A stretch of 64,000 nucleotides of DNA from an uncultured Alphaproteobacteria bacterium (GCA_944391505.1 CALXTV010000003.1:39481-103480); one strand, 5' to 3'. Positions 28,939 through 37,802 are shown, numbered from the stretch's first letter. Notes: a model not told the origin generated them from the sequence alone. Made by a program: numbers and translations.

Positions 28939-30177
28939 ATGAACAGGAGAGAATTTTTGATGACCACGCTGGCGGCTTTTGCCTTGTCGGCGCTTCCCAA
29001 ACTGACACTTGCCGAAGCGATTCCCGTTTCGGATGCCGTCAAGAGCAAAATCGACCCCAAAAACAAGCTCGGATTCGGTTTTATGCGTCTGCCGCTGAAA
29101 AATCCCGAAGACCAGACGTCCATTGATTATGACGTTTTGAACAAAATGGTCGATACCTTCCTGGAACGCGGTTTTACCTATTTCGACACGGCCTGGATGT
29201 ATATGGGATATGAAAGCGAAGTTGCCATTCGTGAATCTCTGGTCAAGCGCTATCCCAGAAACAAATTTACCGTTGCCAGCAAGCTTCCTGCCGGTTATCT
29301 GAAAAGCAAAGAGGAAATGGAGCAGATTTTCAATAAGCAGTTGGAAAAGACCGGACTGGACTATTTTGACTACTATATGGTTCACAACATCAATGCCAAT
29401 ACCATTGACAATGTCCGCAAATATGACTGCTTCAAGTTCATTGCCGACAAGAAAAAAGAAGGCAAAGTCAAACAAATCGGCTTTTCTTTTCATGATAAGC
29501 CCGAAATGTTGGAAGAGGTGCTGAAAGAGCATCCGGAAGTTGATTTTGTTCAGTTGCAGATTAATTATATTGACTGGGACAACGCCAGCATTCAGGCACG
29601 CAAATGCTACGAAATCGCTCAGAAATACAATAAGCCGGTAATTGTCATGGAGCCGGTCAAGGGTGGTAGTCTGGCTGTTGTTCCGCCGGCTGTCGAAAAG
29701 GTGTTTAAAGATGCGGAACCGAATATGTCGGTTGCTTCCTGGGCTGTCCGCTATGCCGCGTCGCTCCCGGGCGTCATGATGGTTTTAAGCGGCATGAGCA
29801 ATCTGGAACAGTTGGAAGACAATACGTCATATATGCAGAACTTCAAACCGCTTGACGAAAAAGAAATGAAAGTTGTCGAGCAGGCGATTAAAACCCTGCA
29901 TGCCGAAGTTTCGATTCCCTGCACGGCTTGTAAGTATTGTGTGGAATTCTGCCCGATGAAAATTGCCATTCCCGACTATTTTGCGTTGTACAACGCCGAA
30001 AAGCAGGAACGCAGCGACAAGCCCTTTAACGCACAGCGGGTTTATTATGCTAATCTTATCAAATCGCACGGCAAGGCTTCTTCCTGCATCGGCTGCAAAC
30101 TCTGCGAAAAGCATTGTCCGCAGCATATCGAAATCAGCCGCTGGATGAAAGAAGTCGCCAAAACTTTTGAATCATAA
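28939..30177 (+). CDS. Tat-exported aldo/keto reductase with C-terminal 2x[4Fe-4S] domain
   Basis: 412 residues. It starts with a twin-arginine leader ([20 protein letters not shown]). The AKR barrel has DTAWMYMG (Asp/Tyr), VASKLPAG (Lys) and YYMVHNIN (His). After the barrel come two ferredoxin motifs, [15 protein letters not shown] and [21 protein letters not shown]-Fer4 fusions are common in anaerobes, usually cytosolic; the Tat leader puts this one outside the membrane. RBS AAAGGAGG. Head of an operon with a flavodoxin and larB-larC-larE. Its electron donor may be the polyferredoxin at 34388. Confidence 0.92.
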   Translation: MNRREFLMTTLAAFALSALPKLTLAEAIPVSDAVKSKIDPKNKLGFGFMRLPLKNPEDQTSIDYDVLNKMVDTFLERGFTYFDTAWMYMGYESEVAIRESLVKRYPRNKFTVASKLPAGYLKSKEEMEQIFNKQLEKTGLDYFDYYMVHNINANTIDNVRKYDCFKFIADKKKEGKVKQIGFSFHDKPEMLEEVLKEHPEVDFVQLQINYIDWDNASIQARKCYEIAQKYNKPVIVMEPVKGGSLAVVPPAVEKVFKDAEPNMSVASWAVRYAASLPGVMMVLSGMSNLEQLEDNTSYMQNFKPLDEKEMKVVEQAIKTLHAEVSIPCTACKYCVEFCPMKIAIPDYFALYNAEKQERSDKPFNAQRVYYANLIKSHGKASSCIGCKLCEKHCPQHIEISRWMKEVAKTFES

Positions 30178-30187
30178 GGAGAAAAGC

Positions 30188-30769
30188 ATGAACAAACTGA
30201 TGTTGTTGGGAACCGTTGTCCTGTCGGTTTTGGCTTTTACGGGATATAAGACTGTTGCCCAGATGAGGGAGGAAAACAAAAACATGAATACGGAGAGTGC
30301 AAAAGTTCTGGTCGCGTATTATTCGTACAGCGGCAATACCAAAGAAGTTGCCGAGGCTATTCATGAAAAGGTCGGCGGCGATATTTTCGAAATAAAGACG
30401 GAAGGAACTTATCCCGACGAATACCGCCCGATGACGGTTCAGGCCAAAAAGGAAATTGAGGACGGCTGGCGCCCGAAACTGACGACTTCCGTTGCCGATA
30501 TTTCCAAATACGATGTTGTTTTTCTCGGTTCGCCGAACTGGTGGGGAACGATTACGCCGCAGGTCAGCAGCTTTCTGGAAAACTATGACTTGTCGGGCAA
30601 AACCGTTATTCCGTTTATCACCCATGGCGGTGGCGGCGTCCAGAATACGGTCAGAGATATGACGGCACAGTGCAAGGGCTGCAATGTCAATCAGGAAGCC
30701 TGGGTTGGTTACGGCAGCCGTACTTTCGGCATCGGCGGCTGGCTGGAAGATTTGGGATTTGCAAAATAA
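30188..30769 (+). CDS. Flavodoxin with N-terminal signal/anchor
   Basis: 193 residues from ATG 30188 (RBS AAGGAGAA). Residues 4-20 (LMLLGTVVLSVLAFTGY) form a signal or anchor. The flavodoxin domain follows: KVLVAYYSYSGNTKEVAEAI (FMN phosphate loop), FLGSPNWWGTITPQ and FITHGGGGVQNT. A second ATG at 30284, 11 bases after GGGAGG, starts exactly at the flavodoxin domain (MNTESAKVLV). The stop TAA is followed directly by the larB ATG. Likely one-electron carrier for the neighbouring exported reductase. Confidence 0.87.
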   Translation: MNKLMLLGTVVLSVLAFTGYKTVAQMREENKNMNTESAKVLVAYYSYSGNTKEVAEAIHEKVGGDIFEIKTEGTYPDEYRPMTVQAKKEIEDGWRPKLTTSVADISKYDVVFLGSPNWWGTITPQVSSFLENYDLSGKTVIPFITHGGGGVQNTVRDMTAQCKGCNVNQEAWVGYGSRTFGIGGWLEDLGFAK

Positions 30770-31450
30770 ATGACCGATAATTTCGAAGATTTGGGCTTTG
30801 CCAAGCTGGATATGAGCCGGCGTGAACGAACCGGAGTTCCGGAAACCATCTATTGCGCCGGCAAAACCAAAGAACAACTGGTCGAAATTTTCAAAGCTTT
30901 CAAAAGCAAGAACAGTCCGGTGCTCGGAACCCGCTGCTCGGCAGAGCAGGCGGATTTTGTTCGCGCCGCGGGGCTGAATGTCAAATATGACGCAATGTCC
31001 CGGACGATTGTGCTTCAGGCCGGGCATCTGCCCCGGCTTAACGGTCGGATTGCCGTTTGTACCGGCGGTACGGCGGATTTGCCCGTGGCCGGGGAGGCTG
31101 CGGCCGTTGCCGAATTTTTCGGTGCCGAAGTCGACCGTCATTTTGATGTCGGCGTTGCCGGTATCCATCGTTTGTTTGCCAGGCTGGAGGAAATCCGCCG
31201 TGCCGATGTCGTTATCGCCGTTGCTGGAATGGAAGGCGCTCTGGCCGGTGTTGTTGCCGGGCTGGTTGAGGCGCCGGTTATCGCTGTGCCGACGTCGGTT
31301 GGCTATGGTGCATCTTTTGGCGGTTTGGCGGCTTTGCTGACAATGCTCAATTCCTGTGCCGAAGGCGTTTCCGTCGTTAATATCGACAATGGTTTCGGGG
31401 CGGCGGCCTTGGCCTGCAGAATATTGAGGAGAACCCAAAAACATGACTAA
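30770..31450 (+). CDS. larB: Nickel-pincer cofactor biosynthesis protein LarB
   Basis: LarB carboxylates and hydrolyses nicotinic acid adenine dinucleotide to pyridinium-3,5-biscarboxylate mononucleotide, the first step to the NPN cofactor. The 226-residue protein has the PurE/AIR-carboxylase-like C-terminal domain: GRIAVCTGGTADLPVAGEAA, VVIAVAGMEGALAGVVAGLV, VPTSVGYGASFGGLAAL. The N-terminal FEDLGFAKLDMSRRERTG is the LarB signature. It begins on the base after the flavodoxin stop and overlaps larC by 8 bp. Confidence 0.95.
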   Translation: MTDNFEDLGFAKLDMSRRERTGVPETIYCAGKTKEQLVEIFKAFKSKNSPVLGTRCSAEQADFVRAAGLNVKYDAMSRTIVLQAGHLPRLNGRIAVCTGGTADLPVAGEAAAVAEFFGAEVDRHFDVGVAGIHRLFARLEEIRRADVVIAVAGMEGALAGVVAGLVEAPVIAVPTSVGYGASFGGLAALLTMLNSCAEGVSVVNIDNGFGAAALACRILRRTQKHD

Positions 31451-32648
31451 ATATCTTTATCTTGATGGCAGCTGCGGCATCAGCGGCGATATGACCGTTG
31501 CGGCCCTGCTTGATCTGGGCGGCAGCCGGAGCCGGCTCGACGCCGTTTTGCAGAGCCTGCACCTGGACAGTTTTGACTATACGGTTGAGCGGAAAAATTC
31601 TTACAGCATATCCGGTTGTGATTTTGACGTGCATCTGCACCATCACGAACATCACCATGAAGAGCATTATCATGAACATCATCACCACGAACACCGCCAT
31701 TTAAAAGATGTTTACGAAATCATTGACCGCGGAGACATGAGCGGCAAAGCGCGTGAACTGGCCAAAAAAATATTTTTGATTGTTGCCGAAGCCGAATGCA
31801 AGGCGCACGGCTGCTCATTGGAAGAAGTACATTTTCATGAAGTCGGGGCAATCGATTCTATTGTCGATATTATTTCCGCTGCGGTTTTGTTTGACGATTT
31901 GCAAATTGACGGCTGTATCGTCAACGGACTGTCCGAAGGCTGCGGAACGGTCGTTTGCCAGCATGGCTCGCTGCCTGTTCCGGTACCGGCCGTGCTTAAT
32001 ATTGCCGAAAAATACGGCATTATTCTGCGGCCGACGGATAACAAGGGCGAAATGGTCACGCCGACCGGCATTGCCATTGCTGCTGCGCTCAAAACTTCGG
32101 AAAAGCTTCCGGCGGCATACAGAGTTCGCAAAACGGGCATCGGCCTCGGCAAACGCGATTTCGGACATGCCAATTTTCTGCGTGCGATGATTATTGAAGA
32201 CGTCGTCGATGAAAATCAGATTTATGTCATCGAAACCAATATAGACGATTCAACCGCCGAAGAACTCGGACTGGCAATGGAAAAACTGCTGGCGGCGGGT
32301 GCGGCCGACGTTCATTTTGAACCATGCTTCATGAAAAAAAGCCGCCCGGCTTATATATTGCGGGTTATTGCGTCGGCAGAACTTCTGCCCCGTCTGGAAG
32401 ACATTATTTTCCGCAATACGTCCACGATAGGCCTGCGCAAATATCCGGTCGAAAGAACTTGTATGGAACGCGAAATAATTACGGTCGGCCTTTCCGGCGG
32501 CGATGTAAAAGTCAAAAAGTGCCACCTCGGAGACATTGTCCGCTATAATCCCGAATACGAGAGCGTCAAAACGCTGGCGGAACAAACGGGACAGCCTTTT
32601 CGCAAGGTTTTTGACGACGCCCGGCGCAAAGCGGAGGAAGAAAATTAG
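31443..32648 (+). CDS. larC: Nickel insertion protein LarC (single reading frame)
   Basis: Inserts nickel into the sulfurated pyridinium precursor using CTP; last step of NPN cofactor synthesis. 401 residues. It has the N-terminal LYLDGSCGISGDMTVAALLD, a histidine-rich stretch at about residues 64-86 (roughly 13 His in 23), EVHFHEVGAIDSIVDI, and the C-terminal domain with TNIDDSTAEELG and STIGLRKYPVER. In Lactiplantibacillus the gene is split by a frameshift; here it is continuous. It overlaps larB by 8 bp and larE by one base. Confidence 0.95.
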   Translation: MTKYLYLDGSCGISGDMTVAALLDLGGSRSRLDAVLQSLHLDSFDYTVERKNSYSISGCDFDVHLHHHEHHHEEHYHEHHHHEHRHLKDVYEIIDRGDMSGKARELAKKIFLIVAEAECKAHGCSLEEVHFHEVGAIDSIVDIISAAVLFDDLQIDGCIVNGLSEGCGTVVCQHGSLPVPVPAVLNIAEKYGIILRPTDNKGEMVTPTGIAIAAALKTSEKLPAAYRVRKTGIGLGKRDFGHANFLRAMIIEDVVDENQIYVIETNIDDSTAEELGLAMEKLLAAGAADVHFEPCFMKKSRPAYILRVIASAELLPRLEDIIFRNTSTIGLRKYPVERTCMEREIITVGLSGGDVKVKKCHLGDIVRYNPEYESVKTLAEQTGQPFRKVFDDARRKAEEEN

Positions 32649-33460
32649 TGCTCGAACGTTTGGAAGAATATCTGCGGGAAATGACGTCGGACGGCATAGC
32701 CCTGGCTTTTTCGGGCGGGGTGGACAGCACGCTGCTGTTGGCGGTTTTAAGCCGTCTGTTCCGGCAGAAGAATTTTCCTTTGGCGGTTTTGACCATGCGT
32801 ACGATTTTGCAGGATAAAGAGGAGATGGATGAAGCCGGAGAACTGGCCGCAAAATTCGGTGCGGAACAAAAGTTTTTTACGTTTAATCCCTTTTCTTTGG
32901 AGGAGGTCCGTCATAACCGGGTTGACCGTTGTTATCACTGCAAAAAGGCGATTTTTACGCAGTTTAGGAATTATGCCGAAGCCAACGGTTTAAAATATCT
33001 GCTTGACGGGACGAATGCCGATGATCTGAAAGTTTATCGTCCCGGCAGAAAGGCCTTAAAAGAACTGGGCGTTATTTCGCCGCTGGCCGAACTGGAAATT
33101 GACAAAGCCGCTATCCGTCAGATGTCTGCCGAACTCGGATTGCCGACCGCCTCCAAACCGGCGGTTCCGTGTCTGGCAACCCGTTTTGAATATAATACGT
33201 TGCTGGACGACAATGCAATTTGCCGGGTGGCATCGGGTGAAGAAATAATTAAAAAGATGTTTCCCGCCGTCAAAGACATACGGTTGCGCGTCCATGGCGG
33301 CCTTGCCCGGTTGGAAATTTCCGCTGACCATTTGGCCGAAGTCGCCGCCCGGGGAAAGGAAATCGCCGGGGAACTCGAAAAACTCGGCTTTGATTATGTA
33401 ACGCTCGACCTGAAGGGGTTTCGCTCAGGGAGCTTCGACAAAGGATTAAAACAGAATTAA
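32648..33460 (+). CDS. larE: Sulfur transferase LarE
   Basis: Adenylates the NPN precursor and adds sulfur. 270 residues. PP-loop SGGVDST at 22-28. Cys175 in PCLATRF aligns with the sacrificial Cys176 of L. plantarum LarE. Cys95 and Cys98 (RCYHCKK) are additional conserved positions, so this may be the three-cysteine, Fe-S-cluster type that acts catalytically rather than by self-sacrifice; inference. It starts with GTG sharing the G of the larC TAG stop, so translation is tightly coupled. larA is not in the window. Confidence 0.93.
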   Translation: MLERLEEYLREMTSDGIALAFSGGVDSTLLLAVLSRLFRQKNFPLAVLTMRTILQDKEEMDEAGELAAKFGAEQKFFTFNPFSLEEVRHNRVDRCYHCKKAIFTQFRNYAEANGLKYLLDGTNADDLKVYRPGRKALKELGVISPLAELEIDKAAIRQMSAELGLPTASKPAVPCLATRFEYNTLLDDNAICRVASGEEIIKKMFPAVKDIRLRVHGGLARLEISADHLAEVAARGKEIAGELEKLGFDYVTLDLKGFRSGSFDKGLKQN

Positions 33461-33503
33461 AAAGTTATTATGAAAATTATTGTTTAACGAAAAAGGTAAA
33501 ATT

Positions 33504-34250
33504 ATGAAAAAGACAATTTTAACTTTCATTTTGATGATGGGTTTTGCGGCTTCCGCATTGGCACATGGTAATCACGGACAGTTTGACGTCGCTCCGGGCT
33601 CGACTTTGTCTGCCATTTGGCTGGCAGCGTTGTTGACCGCCGTCGTTCACACGATTATGGGGCCGGATCACTATCTGCCCTTTATCGCGATTGCCAAAAG
33701 CAAGGGGTACAGCATAAAGAAAACCCTGTTGTGGACCTTTGTCTGCGGCATCGGCCACATTGCCAGTGCTCTTCTCATTGCGTTGATATTTATTTATTTT
33801 TCGCATTGGCTGAGCCGGGAAAACTTTGTCTGGATTGAAGAAAACCGCGGCAACGTTGCGGCCTATGCGCTTATCGGACTTGGCGCGGCTTACCTGTTGT
33901 GGGCTTTGCGTCGTCGCTGGCAGCACGGACATCTGGACGAACATCATCACTTGCCTCAAACGGACGGCAAAAAAAGTATTACCGTCTGGGTGGTGTTTAT
34001 TATTTTTGTTTTGGGCCCCTGCGAGGCGCTGCTGCCGATTTTGACGGCTTCGAGTGTCCTTGGGAGTTCCGCGGTTGTTTCCAGCACGATAATCTTCTCG
34101 GTTGCGACCATAGCAACCATGATGCTGGCCGTGTCTCTGGGAATGCTTGGCATCAATGCCCTGCGTTTTAACCGTTTGGAGGCCTATGCGCATGAAATTG
34201 CCGGCGGCACGATTATGGCCTGCGGTCTGGCAATTATCTGCGGATTGTAA
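33504..34250 (+). CDS. Nickel/cobalt permease of the NicO/UreH type
   Basis: 248 residues with an N-terminal signal-like helix and six more membrane segments. The metal-transport motif HTIMGPDHYLPF (His49, Asp55, His56) and a His-rich loop (HGHLDEHHH) are visible, as is LGPCEALLPI, seen in this family. It starts 43 bases after larE on the same strand, so it probably supplies nickel for LarC. The start at 33504 has an AAAGG-type RBS. Direction (import versus efflux as in RcnA) cannot be read from sequence; the operon context favours import. Confidence 0.82.
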   Translation: MKKTILTFILMMGFAASALAHGNHGQFDVAPGSTLSAIWLAALLTAVVHTIMGPDHYLPFIAIAKSKGYSIKKTLLWTFVCGIGHIASALLIALIFIYFSHWLSRENFVWIEENRGNVAAYALIGLGAAYLLWALRRRWQHGHLDEHHHLPQTDGKKSITVWVVFIIFVLGPCEALLPILTASSVLGSSAVVSSTIIFSVATIATMMLAVSLGMLGINALRFNRLEAYAHEIAGGTIMACGLAIICGL

Positions 34251-34252
34251 TA

Positions 34253-34307
34253 TTAAGCCCTTTGCCGGAATTGTCTCTTGAGATAATATTCGGCAAAGGG
34301 GACTTAA
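34253..34307 (+). terminator. Long hairpin after the nickel permease
   Basis: CCCTTTGCCG (34258-34267) pairs exactly with CGGCAAAGGG (34291-34300), with outer TTAAG/CTTAA arms and partial inner pairing. No T-tract follows, so it may be an RNA processing or stability element rather than an intrinsic terminator. Confidence 0.5.
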
Positions 34308-34387
34308 TAGGTTGTTGAAAAGGTTGAACAACTATGAATAAGTTTTATCGTTATTTGAGATGAGGGCTCGCCGTTGTTGTCGGAATT

Positions 34388-35608
34388 ATGGCGGTTTTGG
34401 CTTTCGCCGGATTGTTTTATCCGATACAGGTTTTTGATGTCCAGCTGACGGCTCTGCTGCAGCGTGTGCTGGTTGACTTTTCTTTGTTTGCGGCTGTCTT
34501 GCTGGTTGCACTCCTGATTATTTCTCTTTTGTTTGGGCGAATTTACTGCTCGATGTTGTGTCCGCTTGGTCTGTATCAGGAATTTTTGATGCTGTTGCTT
34601 CGGCGTCGGGTTCCCGTTCAGAAAAACCGTCCGTACAAATATTTTCTGGCGGCGGTTGTCTTTGGCGCGCTGATTGGCGGAACGGCTTTTCTGGTAAGAC
34701 TGATTGATCCTTATACGCTGTTTGGTTCAGCGGCAAGCGGCGCCTGGCTGGGTCTCGGCGTTTTGCTGGCCTTAGCCGTTTTGGTCTGGTTCCGGGGGCG
34801 TCTGTTTTGTTCCAACATTTGCCCGGTGGGTGTCGTTCTCGGCCTCATATCCAAACATGCCCTGAAACAGATTTATATTGAAAAAGACAAATGCGTGTCC
34901 TGTGGGTTGTGTGCGGCCAAATGCCCGACCGGAAGTATTGATTTCAAAAACAAAACCGTTGACAACGAAACCTGTATCAAATGTTTTAAATGTTTGGGCG
35001 GCTGCCGTCGCGGCGGAATTCACTATGGTTCGAAACCGTCCGAAAAAATTGCCTTCAATCCGGCACGGCGCCGGCTGCTGGTCAGCGGTGCTGTCGTTGC
35101 CGTCCTGGCTCTGGCGGTCAAGGGCGGAGTTGAACTCGGCAAAACCATTGCCGCCAAAGTCAAAAAAGTCATTCTGCCCGCAGGTGCAGGCAATGCGGAA
35201 GATTTTGCCAATCGCTGCCTCAACTGTAATCTCTGCGTTCAAAATTGTCCGATGAAAATCCTCAAAAAAGCTGACGGGGATTATCCTGCGGTTCATGTTG
35301 ACTATACGGACGGTTTCTGCGACTATGATTGCAACCGCTGTTCCGCAATTTGCCCGTCCGGCGCAATCAAACGCCTGACACTGGCCGAAAAGCAGAAAAC
35401 GCAAATCGGACTGGCCGTGATTAATGAAGAAGTCTGCATCAAATGCGGCCTTTGCGTGATGAAATGTCCGCGGCAGGCCATAAGCAGGGAGGACGGAAGT
35501 TTTCCGCTGGTTGATGCCGGCGGCTGCATCGGTTGCGGCGCCTGCAAGGCTGCCTGTCCGGTAAAAGCGATAACCATTGTTCCTGTCGAAAAACAGAGAA
35601 TTTTATAA
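34388..35608 (+). CDS. NapH/NapG-like membrane polyferredoxin; 5' end interrupted by TGA
   Basis: 406 residues from ATG 34388. The N-terminal part has about four helices with two NapH-type CxxxCP motifs (CSMLCPLG, CSNICPVG). Then CVSCGLCAAKCPTG and CIKCFKCLGGCRRG, a further helix, and NapG/MauM-like clusters CLNCNLCVQNCPMK, CDYDCNRCSAICPSG, CIKCGLCVMKCPRQ and CIGCGACKAACPVK. It would carry electrons from quinol across or along the membrane. ATG 34388 has no RBS. A better start at 34334 (AAAAGG upstream) reads MNKFYRYLR, then TGA (34361-34363), then GLAVVVGIMAVLAF in the same frame. A Trp is expected there. The gene may be damaged or restarted. Confidence 0.85.
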   Translation: MAVLAFAGLFYPIQVFDVQLTALLQRVLVDFSLFAAVLLVALLIISLLFGRIYCSMLCPLGLYQEFLMLLLRRRVPVQKNRPYKYFLAAVVFGALIGGTAFLVRLIDPYTLFGSAASGAWLGLGVLLALAVLVWFRGRLFCSNICPVGVVLGLISKHALKQIYIEKDKCVSCGLCAAKCPTGSIDFKNKTVDNETCIKCFKCLGGCRRGGIHYGSKPSEKIAFNPARRRLLVSGAVVAVLALAVKGGVELGKTIAAKVKKVILPAGAGNAEDFANRCLNCNLCVQNCPMKILKKADGDYPAVHVDYTDGFCDYDCNRCSAICPSGAIKRLTLAEKQKTQIGLAVINEEVCIKCGLCVMKCPRQAISREDGSFPLVDAGGCIGCGACKAACPVKAITIVPVEKQRIL

Positions 35609-35620
35609 AAGGAGAAAAAA

Positions 35621-35830
35621 ATGTCATTGGGATTAACCGAAATTGCTCTCATTCTGGTCGTCGTGCTTATTCTGTTCGGCGGCAAACGTATTCCCGAACT
35701 TGCCAAGGCTCTGGGCAAGGCGCAATATGAATACAAAAAAGCCAAAGAAACGCTGCAAAACGAGGCCAAAGAATTGAAAGATACCGTTGAACAGGCAGCG
35801 GCCGAAGAAGAAAAGAAAAACAAAGAATAA
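35621..35830 (+). CDS. tatA: Twin-arginine translocase subunit TatA/E
   Basis: 69 residues: a single N-terminal helix ([19 protein letters not shown]), the [16 protein letters not shown] hinge and amphipathic helix, and a charged Glu/Lys tail. TatA forms the translocation pore. RBS GGAG. It lies 12 bases after the polyferredoxin and five before tatC, with several predicted Tat substrates nearby. No tatB was found. Confidence 0.93.
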   Translation: MSLGLTEIALILVVVLILFGGKRIPELAKALGKAQYEYKKAKETLQNEAKELKDTVEQAAAEEEKKNKE

Positions 35831-35835
35831 CCGCC

Positions 35836-36558
35836 ATGGAAGACCAAGACGAAAGCCTGATTCTGCATCTGGAAGCCCTGCGCTCAATGCTTTTGAAGTG
35901 TATTATTGCATTGGGCGTCGGGCTGGTTCCGATGTTTTTGGCGGCGCCTTGGTGCATGAACGGTCTGATAAAAGTCATCATCGGCGGCAATGATGTGTCA
36001 TTGAATTATTTTTCACCGATGGAGGTTTTTATCCTGCAAATTAAGATTGCGGTTGTTCTGGACTTGATTATATGTTTTCCTTACATTGCCAGACAAATAT
36101 GGAAGTTTTTGCTGCCGGCGCTGTATGAAAATGAACGGAAGTTTGTCAAGTCAATCGTTCTGACTTCTTCCGGTTTGTTTGTTATCGGTGTTTTGTTTTG
36201 CATCTTTTTTATCCTGCCGTTGATTATCAATTTCGGTATCAGCTTTTCCACTTCGGAGATAAAAGCCGTATTCGGTGTTTCCAATATTATCGGGCTGGCT
36301 CTGATGCTGTCGGTAATTTTCGGATTGATGTTTCAGTTCCCGCTGATTACCTATTCGCTGATCCGTTCAGGCATAGTCTCCTATGATACAATCAAAAACA
36401 AACGTCCTTACATTTTTGTCGGCATATTGATTGTCGCCGGCATTTTGACGCCGCCCGACGTAGTCAGCCAGCTGATGCTGACAATACCGACCTATCTTCT
36501 CTTTGAAGCCGGTCTGTTCGCCTCCCGCAAATATAAACGGAAAAATCAGACAGGCTGA
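35836..36558 (+). CDS. tatC: Twin-arginine translocase subunit TatC
   Basis: 240 residues, six membrane helices. TatC hallmarks are LILHLEALRSMLLKCIIALG at the start, FSPMEVFILQIKIAVV, FPYIARQIWKFLLPALYENE and the C-terminal FVGILIVAGILTPPDVVSQL. It recognises the RR leader. Together with TatA this could be a minimal TatAC system. The genes sit within a run of Tat-exported redox proteins rather than with housekeeping genes, so a second copy elsewhere in the genome is possible. Confidence 0.94.
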   Translation: MEDQDESLILHLEALRSMLLKCIIALGVGLVPMFLAAPWCMNGLIKVIIGGNDVSLNYFSPMEVFILQIKIAVVLDLIICFPYIARQIWKFLLPALYENERKFVKSIVLTSSGLFVIGVLFCIFFILPLIINFGISFSTSEIKAVFGVSNIIGLALMLSVIFGLMFQFPLITYSLIRSGIVSYDTIKNKRPYIFVGILIVAGILTPPDVVSQLMLTIPTYLLFEAGLFASRKYKRKNQTG

Positions 36559-36565
36559 ATTTTGT

Positions 36566-37453
36566 TTAGGAGAATTTGTTTTGCAGGGCTTCCAGAAAAA
36601 TTTTTGCCGCCGGTGAAAATACCTGATATTTTTTCCAGACAATATCAAGACCGGATTCCAATGCCGGATTAAGAGGCCGAAAACAGACACTGTTATCCAT
36701 TGTATCAACAAGTTTGTCCAGACTAAGGAGATAACCGGTTCCTTGTTCTGCCAGCAAAGCGGCATTAAAAACCAGATTATAAGTTGCAATGATATTGAGC
36801 TTGTTAAAATCTTTACCAAACCAATTCTGAAATTCGTTGTCGGCTGAGGTTCGACGGATGGCCTGTTGCGAACAAATGAGCGGCAGACCGGACAAATCCT
36901 CTCTGGCAATACTTTCTTTTTTTGCCAACGCGCAGTTTTTGGGCATGATGACACCCCAAACGTCTTTAACCGGCATGCTTATGGAATGATACTTGGTCAA
37001 ATCGGTCGGCTGAATAAGGATTCCGAAATCCAGCAAGCCTTTGTCCAGACGTTCGGTAACGTTTTCGGCGTTGCCGCTGTAAAGATGATAATGAATATCG
37101 GGATATTCGGAGCGAAGTTCTTCAATGACGTCTGCAATCAGACGCATACCTTGCGTTTCTCCGCCGCCGATATAAACATCGCCGGCAATATTTTTCTGAA
37201 AAGAGCCGAATTCTGCCTTGGTTTTTTCGACCATATCCATGATTTCTTCGGCGCGTTTGCGCAACATCATTCCCTCCGCGGTCAGAACAATATTGTGACT
37301 TCCTCGGACAAAAAGCTGCTGCCCGAGTTCTTCTTCCAAATCTTTTATCTGACGGGATAACGTTGGCTGAGTTACGTTTAAGAATTCGGCGGCGCGGGTA
37401 ATATTTCCTTCACGGGCAATGGCCAGAAAATAACGCAATACTCTGAATTCCAT
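36566..37453 (-). CDS. LysR-family transcriptional regulator
   Basis: 295 residues. The N-terminal winged helix reads MEFRVLRYFLAIAREGNITR, then AAEFLNVTQPTLSRQIKDLE; a periplasmic-binding-protein-like effector domain follows (IGGGETQGMRLIADVIEELR onward). It is transcribed divergently from the small gene at 37563 and the hydrolase at 37789, the usual LysR arrangement. A perfect inverted repeat lies between them at 37475-37491. The stop is seven bases from the convergent tatC end. The effector is unknown. Confidence 0.92.
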   Translation of the reverse strand: MEFRVLRYFLAIAREGNITRAAEFLNVTQPTLSRQIKDLEEELGQQLFVRGSHNIVLTAEGMMLRKRAEEIMDMVEKTKAEFGSFQKNIAGDVYIGGGETQGMRLIADVIEELRSEYPDIHYHLYSGNAENVTERLDKGLLDFGILIQPTDLTKYHSISMPVKDVWGVIMPKNCALAKKESIAREDLSGLPLICSQQAIRRTSADNEFQNWFGKDFNKLNIIATYNLVFNAALLAEQGTGYLLSLDKLVDTMDNSVCFRPLNPALESGLDIVWKKYQVFSPAAKIFLEALQNKFS

Positions 37454-37474
37454 TACTATTCCTCCTTAAAATGA

Positions 37475-37491
37475 TATGCTTGATAAGCATA
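37475..37491. promoter_or_regulatory. Inverted repeat, candidate LysR operator
   Basis: TATGCTT-GAT-AAGCATA, a perfect 7-bp inverted repeat with T-N11-A character, 22 bases upstream of the LysR start and inside the divergent promoter region (37454-37562). Confidence 0.55.
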
Positions 37492-37562
37492 ATATATTAT
37501 AGAATATAAGTATTTGCTATTTTGTAAAGATGATTTTACAATTAAATAAAAGGAGCAGAATA

Positions 37563-37802
37563 ATGGATAAAATCGCTTATGATAATCTGAGAGATGCCGG
37601 CTGCGATGATAACCTGATAAGGCAGTTTTCCGAATTTGAAAAAAACGGCGATGTCAAGGGACAGCTTCGGCTTTTGTCCGGGTATAAAGAAAAGTTGCTG
37701 CAGGTTTATCATGAAGAACAAAAGAAAATCGATTGCCTGGATTTTTTAATGTTTAATCTGCAACAGGTTTTAAATCAGGAGAATATATATGAAAAAAAGT
37801 AA
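37563..37802 (+). CDS. Small conserved-looking protein of unknown function (79 aa)
   Basis: MDKIAYDNLRDAGCDDNLIR, then QFSEFEKNGDVKGQLRLLSG and YKEKLLQVYHEEQKKIDCLD: an acidic/basic helical protein without signal or membrane span. RBS AAGGAG lies nine bases before ATG 37563; an in-frame ATG at 37530 has none. Its last 14 bases overlap the start of the exported hydrolase, so the pair is translationally coupled. The form resembles small proteins found beside regulators and reductases in gut bacteria, but I cannot assign a role. Confidence 0.75.
   Translation: MDKIAYDNLRDAGCDDNLIRQFSEFEKNGDVKGQLRLLSGYKEKLLQVYHEEQKKIDCLDFLMFNLQQVLNQENIYEKK

Noticed and set aside
34334..35608. TGA recoded as Trp or selenocysteine
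   Set aside because: TGA ends several intact genes in the window, homologous positions suggest Trp not Sec, and a single case is better explained by a nonsense mutation or error.
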